From positions 1 to 5,085 of the forward strand of contig CAKUZC010000080.1 in assembly GCA_934718145.1 (NCBI GenBank): a DNA stretch of 5,085 nucleotides, read 5' to 3'. The notes below the pieces were generated by a model, which did not search any database, was not told the origin of the DNA, and saw only the letters and a list, made by a program, of their open reading frames with translations. This DNA is from an uncultured Eubacteriales bacterium. GTDB taxonomy: Bacteria; Bacillota; Clostridia; Oscillospirales; Acutalibacteraceae. A program made the position numbers and the translations under genes. Below, in pieces: positions 1 through 5,085 of the stretch (position 1 is its first letter; each line of letters begins with the position of its first letter).

Positions 1-1060
1 AAAGCCTTAACGAGCCGTGAGCGATTTCGTGAGGTAACCCTATGGCTAATAAAACATGACTTGGATCAAGAGAACCAGAAGTGCACGCTGATCCTGAAGA
101 TGCACATATTCCTGCCATGTCTAGCAGTAAGAGCAAAGACTCGCCTTCAATTCCTTCAAAACTTATATTAACGTTTCCAGGAAGTCTTTTTTCTCTGTGG
201 CCGTTAAGTCTTGAGCGTTCTATCTTTAAAAGTTCACTTATAAGTTTATCACGCTTTTTGATTAATTTAGAATTTTTTTCTTCTATTTCGGTGCACGCCG
301 TTTCGATTGCTTTTCCGAGTGCAGCAATTTCAGCTGTATTTTCGGTGCCTGCACGTTTCCCGGATTCCTGAGCTCCGCCTTCCATGAAAGTTTCGATTCG
401 CACGCCTTTTCTTATATAAAGAGCACCGATTCCTTTTGGCCCGTGAAATTTGTGTGCAGACAAAGAAAGCATGTCAATGTTTTGTTTTTTTACATCTATT
501 GGCACATGGCCTACTGCCTGAACTGCATCAGTGTGGAAGAGAACGCCTTTATCTTTGCATATTTTTCCTATTTCTTCAATCGGTTCGATAGTGCCGATTT
601 CGTTATTTGCGTACATTATTGTTACGAGCGCGGTCTTTTCGGTTATGGCATTTTCGACATCTTTTGGATTCACGAGTCCTTGACTATCCACGTCAAGATA
701 AGTAACGTCAAATCCTTTTTTCTCTAAATATTGTACTGTGTGAAGCACGGCGTGGTGCTCTATTTTCGAAGTTATGATATGATTTTTTCCTTTTTTTAAT
801 CCTTCAAATGCCGCCCCTTTTATTGCCCAGTTGTCGGATTCAGTTCCGCAGGAAGTAAAAAATATTTCTTTTGAAGAAGCACCCAAAGCCTTTGCTACGC
901 GCTCTCTTGCAATTTCAAGTTCTTTTTTTGCGTTTCGTCCGACGGAATAAATAGTGGAAGGATTCCCGAAATTCTCTCTGAAAAACGGCATCATTGTTTC
1001 CAAAGCTTCCTGGCTTACCGCTGTCGTTGCGGCATTGTCCATGTAAATAATTTTTTTCAT
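1..1060 (-). CDS. nifS: Cysteine desulfurase, NifS/IscS type (3' end cut by window edge)
   Basis: PLP-dependent cytosolic enzyme that removes sulfur from L-cysteine, giving alanine and an enzyme persulfide used for Fe-S cluster (or tRNA thiolation) assembly. I translated 353 codons from the ATG with no stop or frameshift; the reading frame runs off the left edge. The N-terminus [13 protein letters not shown] is typical of the family. Visible active-site parts are the EHHAV histidine (about residues 101-105), HTDAVQ (176-181, PLP-ring Asp178), the Schiff-base lysine in [10 protein letters not shown] (Lys204), AGTEN (237-241), and the catalytic cysteine in GSACTSG (Cys326). The sequence stops at GSLRL, so only the last few dozen residues of a roughly 390-400 residue protein should be missing. 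The start is fixed by an in-frame TAA 12 nt upstream. It lies 75 nt after glyQS on the same strand. A nifU-like scaffold gene often follows such genes, but that would be outside the window. The family assignment is firm; the symbol nifS rather than iscS is a judgement from the group I GSACTSG loop and the lack of an isc cluster in view. Confidence 0.95.
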   Translation of the reverse strand, partial: MKKIIYMDNAATTAVSQEALETMMPFFRENFGNPSTIYSVGRNAKKELEIARERVAKALGASSKEIFFTSCGTESDNWAIKGAAFEGLKKGKNHIITSKIEHHAVLHTVQYLEKKGFDVTYLDVDSQGLVNPKDVENAITEKTALVTIMYANNEIGTIEPIEEIGKICKDKGVLFHTDAVQAVGHVPIDVKKQNIDMLSLSAHKFHGPKGIGALYIRKGVRIETFMEGGAQESGKRAGTENTAEIAALGKAIETACTEIEEKNSKLIKKRDKLISELLKIERSRLNGHREKRLPGNVNISFEGIEGESLLLLLDMAGICASSGSACTSGSLDPSHVLLAIGLPHEIAHGSLRL

Positions 1061-1105
1061 ATTTGTCGGGGCTTATTTTTTAAAGTTGCCCGATTTACCA
1101 CCTTT
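1061..1105 (-). promoter_or_regulatory. Leader of the desulfurase gene: distant Shine-Dalgarno and intervening hairpin
   Basis: No Shine-Dalgarno lies in the 15 nt before the desulfurase ATG. A good candidate, AAAGGTGG (minus strand, 1105-1098), ends 37 nt upstream. Between them TCGGGC (1093-1088) can pair with GCCCCGA (1072-1066), giving about six base pairs with one bulged C around a 15-nt A/T-rich loop. If this stem forms, only TAAA and CAAAT (9 nt) separate GGTGG from the ATG, which is near-ideal spacing. The pairing and distances are seen directly; a role in translation is inferred. Confidence 0.4.
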
Positions 1106-1135
1106 CTTTTTTATTTTTAATAAATAATTTAAATT

Positions 1136-2497
1136 TTAAAATGCAATTTTATTTTGAATGTAGTCTGTAAGTTTATCAATTGAAACTCTTTCTTGAGTCA
1201 TAGAATCACGATCACGAACTGTAACACAGCCGTCATTTTCACTATCAAAATCATAAGTTATGCAAAGAGGAGTGCCTATTTCGTCTTGACGACGATATCT
1301 TTTTCCTATTGAACCTGATTCGTCATAATCTACCATGAAATTTTTTGAAAGTTCTTCATAAACTTTTTGAGCTTTTTCTCCGAGTTTTTTCGAAAGTGGA
1401 AGTACACAGGCCTTGAACGGAGCCAAAGCGGGGTGGAGTTTAAGTACTATTCTGGTATCTTTTTCGTTTATAACTTCCTCGGTGTATGCATCGCACAGGA
1501 AAGCCAATGCCACACGATCCGCACCAAGCGAAGGCTCTATTACGTAAGGTAAATATCTTTCGCCTGTTTCCGCATCGAAGTAGTCTAAATTTTTACCCGA
1601 ATATTCTTGATGACGTTTTAAATCAAAATCAGTTCTGTCGGCAATTCCCCAAAGTTCTCCCCATCCAAACGGGAAGGCGTACTCTATGTCGGTTGTAGCG
1701 TTGGAATAATGGCAAAGTTCTTCTTTCGAATGGTCACGAAGCCTTATATTTTCTCTTTTCATTCCGAGGCTTAAAAGCCACTTTTCACAGAAGTTTTTCC
1801 AATACCCAAACCATTCCAAATCTGTTCCGGGTTTGCAGAAAAATTCAAGTTCCATCTGCTCGAACTCTCTCGTTCTGAAAGTAAAATTCCCCGGAGTTAT
1901 TTCATTTCTGAAAGATTTCCCGATTTGAGCTATTCCAAAAGGAATTTTTTTACGTGAAGCCCTTTGTACATTCGCAAAATTCACGAATATACCTTGAGCG
2001 GTTTCAGGTCTTAGGTATATCTCGTTTTTGCTGTCCTCGGTTACACCCTGGAATGTTTTGAACATCAAATTAAATTTTCTAATTCCTGTAAAATTATGCG
2101 CACCACACTCAGGACACGGAATATTATTTTCGGCAATGCATTTTTCCATTTCTTCAAAAGTCATTGCATTGGGATCAATTCCGGCATCTTCTATTAATTT
2201 ATCGGCTCTGTGACGAGATTTACACTCCTTGCAGTCCATAAGAGGATCGGAAAATCCACCAATGTGACCCGAGGCTTCCCATACTTTTGGGTTCATGAGT
2301 ATTGCGGCATCAAGCTGAACATTATATTTGGATTCTTGAACAAATTTTTTTATCCAAGCTTTTTTTACGTTATTCTTAAATAAAACTCCCAAGGGGCCAT
2401 AATCCCAGGTGTTTGACAAACCTCCGTAAATTTCTGAACCGGAGAAAATAAATCCTCGATTTTTACAAAGTGCTACGATAGTATCCATGTTTTTCAT
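1136..2497 (-). CDS. glyQS: Glycine--tRNA ligase, single-chain alpha2 (class II) type
   Basis: Cytosolic enzyme that charges tRNA-Gly with glycine using ATP. At 453 residues it matches the usual length of the bacterial homodimeric form, unlike the separate alpha and beta chains of the GlyQ/GlyS type. Visible parts in order: the N-terminal [13 protein letters not shown] (14-26) and NTWDYGPLG (29-37); a CX2C pair (Cys89, Cys92) and a second CX2C pair (Cys128, Cys131) forming a probable zinc-ribbon insertion; YLRPETAQG (161-169); motif 2 with SFRNEI (195-200) and [14 protein letters not shown] (207-220); motif 3 EPSLGADR (321-328); then a C-terminal anticodon-binding domain from about residue 353. 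The first ATG is preferred because [14 protein letters not shown] fits the family N-terminus, an in-frame TAG lies just upstream, and AGGAAGGG precedes it by 12 nt. It follows nrdG by 45 nt and could have its own promoter or receive read-through from the nrd operon. No T-box leader fits in that gap. Confidence 0.97.
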   Translation of the reverse strand: MKNMDTIVALCKNRGFIFSGSEIYGGLSNTWDYGPLGVLFKNNVKKAWIKKFVQESKYNVQLDAAILMNPKVWEASGHIGGFSDPLMDCKECKSRHRADKLIEDAGIDPNAMTFEEMEKCIAENNIPCPECGAHNFTGIRKFNLMFKTFQGVTEDSKNEIYLRPETAQGIFVNFANVQRASRKKIPFGIAQIGKSFRNEITPGNFTFRTREFEQMELEFFCKPGTDLEWFGYWKNFCEKWLLSLGMKRENIRLRDHSKEELCHYSNATTDIEYAFPFGWGELWGIADRTDFDLKRHQEYSGKNLDYFDAETGERYLPYVIEPSLGADRVALAFLCDAYTEEVINEKDTRIVLKLHPALAPFKACVLPLSKKLGEKAQKVYEELSKNFMVDYDESGSIGKRYRRQDEIGTPLCITYDFDSENDGCVTVRDRDSMTQERVSIDKLTDYIQNKIAF

Positions 2498-2509
2498 AAA
2501 TGGTATTCG

Positions 2510-2517
2510 CCCTTCCT
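2510..2517 (-). promoter_or_regulatory. Ribosome binding site of glyQS
   Basis: AGGAAGGG on the minus strand lies 12 nt before the first ATG of glyQS, slightly longer than ideal. A second ATG three codons downstream would be 21 nt away, so the site supports the first start. Confidence 0.6.
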
Positions 2518-2525
2518 ACATTTAG

Positions 2526-2573
2526 ATAAATAAAATCGAAAATCAGCTGATTTTCACTGCGTGCTGATTTTCG
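2526..2573 (-). terminator. Probable Rho-independent terminator of the nrd operon, overlapping the nrdG 3' end
   Basis: On the minus strand CGAAAATCAGC (2573-2563) pairs perfectly over 11 bp with GCTGATTTTCG (2547-2537), with a 15-nt loop. It is followed by ATTTTATTTAT (2536-2526), a broken T-rich run. The left arm lies within the last nrdG codons and the nrdG TGA (2545-2543) lies in the right arm. Inside the structure there is also an 18-bp perfect palindrome (2538-2555), so two hairpins compete. The hairpin is certain as sequence. Terminator function is inferred and only moderately strong, because the T run is interrupted and the stem is AT-rich. Confidence 0.55.
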
Positions 2574-3058
2574 GAACTTAGAGTTACTCCCAAGACAGAA
2601 TCAAAAATCGATTTTGAATCAGGAATAAACCTTCCGTATTTAATTATAATATTTTTGAACCTACTAAGCAATTGAATTTCATTTTTTATTTCGTTTTCAT
2701 AGTAACCTGTATATATTACCACATCGTCGTCACAAGAATTATTTCTTATGTATGATATAAATTCATAAATTTCATCAAATTGAAGAATAGGCTCAAGTCC
2801 CCCGATAACTATAGCCTTAGTTATCGGGTTCATTCTATACCTCAAGTATATATCCGAAAATGGAACTTTTTTATTTGGCATAGTTGAAATTTTCATATTT
2901 TGACAAATTGAACAATCGAGCCCGAGCTCTGTCAAACATTTAAAATCACATCTTGAAGTTGCAATGAACATAGAAGATTTTTTGTAATCCTGAAAATTTT
3001 CATCAACTATTTCTTTTACTGTTAAATAAATTTGTTTTTTAGGTGAATTAATTGTCAT
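2543..3058 (-). CDS. nrdG: Anaerobic ribonucleotide reductase activating protein (radical SAM), variant cysteine motif
   Basis: Activase that uses a [4Fe-4S] cluster and S-adenosylmethionine to generate the glycyl radical on NrdD under anoxic conditions. The protein has 171 residues, within the usual short NrdG range. The assignment rests on position directly after nrdD plus visible parts: a cysteine cluster at Cys37, Cys41, Cys49 and Cys52 ending in CSICQN, GGLEP (86-90), which matches the SAM-binding GGE-type element, DDVVIYTGY (111-119) in the position of the family's IWIYTGY-like strand, and a C-terminal KYGRFIPDS (140-148). The canonical CX3CX2C motif is not present as such: CX3C (37-41) is separated by seven residues from CX2C (49-52). 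The gene overlaps nrdD by 11 nt (ATGACAATTAA) and has no clear Shine-Dalgarno, so it is probably translated by coupling. The start is the first ATG; the next Met is residue 30, too close to the cysteine motif to be likely. Its end lies in the terminator hairpin. Confidence 0.88.
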   Translation of the reverse strand: MTINSPKKQIYLTVKEIVDENFQDYKKSSMFIATSRCDFKCLTELGLDCSICQNMKISTMPNKKVPFSDIYLRYRMNPITKAIVIGGLEPILQFDEIYEFISYIRNNSCDDDVVIYTGYYENEIKNEIQLLSRFKNIIIKYGRFIPDSKSIFDSVLGVTLSSENQHAVKIS

Positions 3059-4958
3059 TCAAATCAAACCATTTTCTTTGTTCAAATTCCTGTTTGCGTT
3101 CTTTGCTGTAAGCTGAGAATGGAACTAAGAATCCCACTATTCTGGAGTATGTATCAGCAGCATCCTTACCACATTTCGGGCATTTTGGAGAAAAGAATGC
3201 ATGTTCATCCTCACATACCGAAATTTTGCAGTTATACGCAAAATATATTACTCCTGACTTCGCAATGTAATTCAAGAGCTCCCAAGCTTGTTCTTCGCTG
3301 GCAAATTTTCCTGCAAGATTTATATGCGAAATTTGTCCGCCTCCGCATTCCTTGTCGAGTTTTGCACCCAATTTTATTTTCTCGTTAAGAGTGCATTTTT
3401 CCATTAAAGGAATCCATTGATTTGAATAAATAAAATATTGTTCTTTTTCAGGATATAAAATTGAATCCTTTTGGCTGAGTATTACATTTGCTCTCTCTGC
3501 GGGGATGGCTTCAACATTTATGCTGTAATCGAAAGTATAGGAATCTTTTTGAGAATTTATTGCATTTAATATTTCGGTTGCAAAATCAAGCCCCTCTTTG
3601 GAATAAGATTTATTGCCGAATTCATCAGTATTGATGAGCCCAAATTCAGAAATTGCCTCGTACATAGCGGTAATTCCGATTGTATTATATTGTTTTTCAA
3701 TTTCTATAAGCCCGTAAGAATAATTCGGTAGTAATCCTTTTTCGATATCTTGCTTGATTATATCTCGAACAACGTCCAAAACTTTTACGCAGTTATCAAT
3801 TCTATCTTTGAGTATTTCTAAGAATTTTTCTTTGCTTCCATCTGCCTCTACTGCGATTCTTCTTAAATTAATAGTATTAACCTGAATGCTTCCTACTGAG
3901 AGTGAAGTTCCGCCAACTGAATTTATAAAGGCGTCAAGTTTTGAAGTATTTGAAATAAGTCTGCAACAGTTCGAAAGGCTTGTTACATCGTTGCCAACGT
4001 AAAAATTACTGTCATACCAGGTCATGTTGTGCCTGTTGCACCATCTTGCAAATTCTTCATCTACGAATTTTCCGTTTTGAAATAGCAAAGAATATGTAAG
4101 AACAGGGAAAGTCATCATTGTTTCTTTTCGTATTTCAGAAACCACTTCCATAAATACTTTTTGATGCTCAATAATCCCTTCGATATGGTCAATTACATAG
4201 TCTCCGTTCGGGAATTGGCGTCCTCCAAAAAGCTCAACAAGATAATTTCTATCCATAACACTTATATTTGAAAAAGCGCACTCGGTAACACGAAGATATG
4301 GTTGATTTAAATCGTAAATAAATTTCTGGAAACATTGTTTGCGATAATACTCAGGGTCTTTTAGGCAAAAATTATTCTTAACATCGTTATACCAAAAGTA
4401 ATAGGAATACAAAAGATAACTCGGGAGTCCCACTGCTCCGCTGCTGCGGTTTGATGCCCAGCTTATGAATTCCAAAACATGGTCGTTAAAAGTCGTCAAA
4501 TGTTTCGGAGCTCCGGTTTTAAATTTGTTTATGAAGAAAAGTCCCTTTTCAACAAGTTTATCAAGGTCGTAAGCATAACAATAGGGAGTGAAGGATGAAG
4601 TTGCGGAATTGTGAAGATAAAATTCACCGTTCCATTCACCATTTAGCCATGTTTCAGCTGTTTCGCTGCCGTATTTTTTTGTTATTTCTTTAAAAATTTT
4701 ATTGTACGAGAGTAGCTTTGTGTGAGGCTTAACCATGTCTGCCAAAAGTGTCCTAACATCTCTTGTGGTGCTGTTGGCGTTAGCATCGATTGTGGTTTCG
4801 GCCACGGTTTTTGACTTTATGAAATTATCTATAAAATCTGTAAAATTAAGGTTTGAATTCGAAAACCCATTCATCATCTCAAAACGTGAATCATACTTCT
4901 TTTTTAATTTTGAAATAAAATCAGAAAATGGTTTGTAAAGATTCAAATTTATATCCAT
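3048..4958 (-). CDS. nrdD: Class III anaerobic ribonucleoside-triphosphate reductase
   Basis: Oxygen-sensitive glycyl-radical enzyme that converts ribonucleoside triphosphates to deoxyribonucleotides for DNA synthesis without oxygen; cytosolic, activated by NrdG. The 636-residue sequence shows TIDANAN (56-62), GEFYLHNS (111-118), PYCYAYDL (125-132) with active-site Cys127, NCCRL (330-334) whose Cys332 best matches the family's thiyl-radical cysteine, GGGQISHINLAG (539-550), a C-terminal cysteine cluster (Cys577, Cys582, Cys593, Cys596) for the structural zinc, and RIVGF (606-610) with the presumed radical Gly609. It is shorter than E. coli NrdD (about 712 residues). The catalytic homology begins near residue 50, so there seems to be no room for an N-terminal ATP-cone, suggesting altered dATP control. 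The start is set by AGGAGG 7 nt upstream and by the TAATG overlap with the preceding glutaredoxin-like gene. The general sequence style (RIVGFLVP, KERKQEF) resembles the Thermotoga/clostridial branch rather than the enterobacterial one. Confidence 0.97.
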   Translation of the reverse strand: MDINLNLYKPFSDFISKLKKKYDSRFEMMNGFSNSNLNFTDFIDNFIKSKTVAETTIDANANSTTRDVRTLLADMVKPHTKLLSYNKIFKEITKKYGSETAETWLNGEWNGEFYLHNSATSSFTPYCYAYDLDKLVEKGLFFINKFKTGAPKHLTTFNDHVLEFISWASNRSSGAVGLPSYLLYSYYFWYNDVKNNFCLKDPEYYRKQCFQKFIYDLNQPYLRVTECAFSNISVMDRNYLVELFGGRQFPNGDYVIDHIEGIIEHQKVFMEVVSEIRKETMMTFPVLTYSLLFQNGKFVDEEFARWCNRHNMTWYDSNFYVGNDVTSLSNCCRLISNTSKLDAFINSVGGTSLSVGSIQVNTINLRRIAVEADGSKEKFLEILKDRIDNCVKVLDVVRDIIKQDIEKGLLPNYSYGLIEIEKQYNTIGITAMYEAISEFGLINTDEFGNKSYSKEGLDFATEILNAINSQKDSYTFDYSINVEAIPAERANVILSQKDSILYPEKEQYFIYSNQWIPLMEKCTLNEKIKLGAKLDKECGGGQISHINLAGKFASEEQAWELLNYIAKSGVIYFAYNCKISVCEDEHAFFSPKCPKCGKDAADTYSRIVGFLVPFSAYSKERKQEFEQRKWFDLNDN

Positions 4959-5085
4959 TATTTTTCCTCCTGATTAGATTGAGACGTTTGATTGTTTACC
5001 CATGCGTTTGCATCCACAAAACTCAAAAACTCATCGCCGACTTTAAGTACAGGCAAAGACTGTATTCCCAAAGGTATTAATTCCT
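4958..5085 (-). CDS. Glutaredoxin-like (NrdH-like) protein, C-terminal fragment
   Basis: The last 41 codons and the TAA of a gene that starts outside the window. The fragment includes GIQSLPVLKVGDEFLSF (6-22) followed by DANAWVNNQ. This matches the C-terminal half of small thioredoxin-fold proteins: the S-L-P element is the cis-proline loop, followed by the beta-hairpin and the final helix. The redox CXXC would lie upstream and cannot be seen. The TAA shares its last base with the ATG of nrdD (TAATG), indicating co-transcription and translational coupling. Small glutaredoxin-like proteins encoded beside class III reductases are known to serve as reductants in some lineages (the formate-independent NrdD types), so a role as electron donor to NrdD is likely but inferred. 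The identification rests on a short fragment, so other thioredoxin-fold proteins remain possible. Confidence 0.75.
   Translation of the reverse strand, partial: ELIPLGIQSLPVLKVGDEFLSFVDANAWVNNQTSQSNQEEK
4966..4971 (-). promoter_or_regulatory. Ribosome binding site of nrdD
   Basis: A consensus AGGAGG on the minus strand, inside the final codons of the glutaredoxin-like gene, ends 7 nt before the nrdD ATG. It fixes the nrdD start and is the strongest ribosome binding site in the window, fitting a need for much more NrdD than NrdG, which has no clear site. Confidence 0.9.

Noticed and set aside
81..727. Two plus-strand open frames of 96 and 94 codons.
   Set aside because: They lie opposite the clearly coding desulfurase gene, have no ribosome binding sites or recognisable domains, and look like antisense shadows.
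783..800. A7 and A6 runs in the desulfurase gene as a possible programmed frameshift site.
   Set aside because: The frame continues with full family conservation on both sides, and no alternative frame product or stimulatory structure is apparent.
1057..1101. A 14-codon GTG-started reading frame on the minus strand upstream of the desulfurase, whose TGA overlaps the ATG (ATGA).
   Set aside because: Its GTG lies inside the only Shine-Dalgarno-like sequence, so it has no ribosome binding site of its own, and the peptide shows no attenuator-like residue bias. The ATGA overlap can easily arise by chance.
1106..1135. A/T palindromes after glyQS (such as TTTATTAAAAATAAA) as a terminator or promoter.
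   Set aside because: The stem would contain no G-C pairs and no separate T run follows. Any -10-like match is expected by chance in such AT-rich sequence.
1367..2213. Three plus-strand open frames of 61-70 codons opposite glyQS.
   Set aside because: They are antisense to a full-length conserved enzyme, overlap one another in part, and resemble no known protein.
3119..3388. Plus-strand open frame of 89 codons.
   Set aside because: It lies opposite the 3' end of nrdD, including the zinc and glycyl-radical region, whose conservation explains the sequence.
4735..4938. Plus-strand 67-codon frame with a hydrophobic start resembling a signal peptide.
   Set aside because: It is antisense to the nrdD N-terminal region. 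The hydrophobic stretch is a by-product of the reverse reading of nrdD codons, and no ribosome binding site is evident.

Overview
The window is AT-rich and all of its genes lie on the minus strand, so it reads right to left. The content suggests an anaerobic or facultatively anaerobic low-GC bacterium, most likely a clostridia-like member of the Bacillota. The reasons are an oxygen-sensitive class III ribonucleotide reductase, a single-chain (alpha2-type) glycyl-tRNA synthetase, a NifS-type cysteine desulfurase, A-rich codon use and a strong AGGAGG ribosome binding site. The assignment rests on gene content and style only and is not secure below phylum level.

Right part (2543-5085): a tight operon for anaerobic deoxynucleotide synthesis. 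It begins with the 3' end of a glutaredoxin-like (NrdH-like) gene that enters from outside the window. Next come nrdD, the class III ribonucleoside-triphosphate reductase, and nrdG, its radical-SAM activase. The junctions overlap by 1 nt (glutaredoxin stop/nrdD start) and 11 nt (nrdD/nrdG), so the three are probably co-transcribed and translationally coupled. The expected division of labour is that NrdG makes the glycyl radical on NrdD, NrdD reduces ribonucleotides, and the small thioredoxin-fold protein probably re-reduces NrdD. The operon ends in a hairpin made partly from the last codons of nrdG and followed by a T-rich stretch.

Middle (1136-2497): a complete glyQS, glycine--tRNA ligase. 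It follows nrdG by only 45 nt, too short for a T-box leader.

Left part (1-1060): a cysteine desulfurase (NifS/IscS type), complete at its start and cut at its C-terminus by the window edge. It could supply sulfur for Fe-S clusters, including the one NrdG needs, though its position here does not prove a link. Its ATG has no nearby Shine-Dalgarno. A good one lies 37 nt upstream, and a small potential hairpin lies exactly between the two.

No stretch over 300 bases lacks a gene. The two gene-free gaps (1061-1135 and 2498-2542) are described under features or findings. I saw no tRNA, rRNA, CRISPR array, insertion sequence or attachment site. I found no clearly new multi-gene system. The most unusual items are the interrupted cysteine motif of NrdG, the three-copy 10-mer at the nrdG terminator, and the hairpin-separated ribosome binding site of the desulfurase gene.
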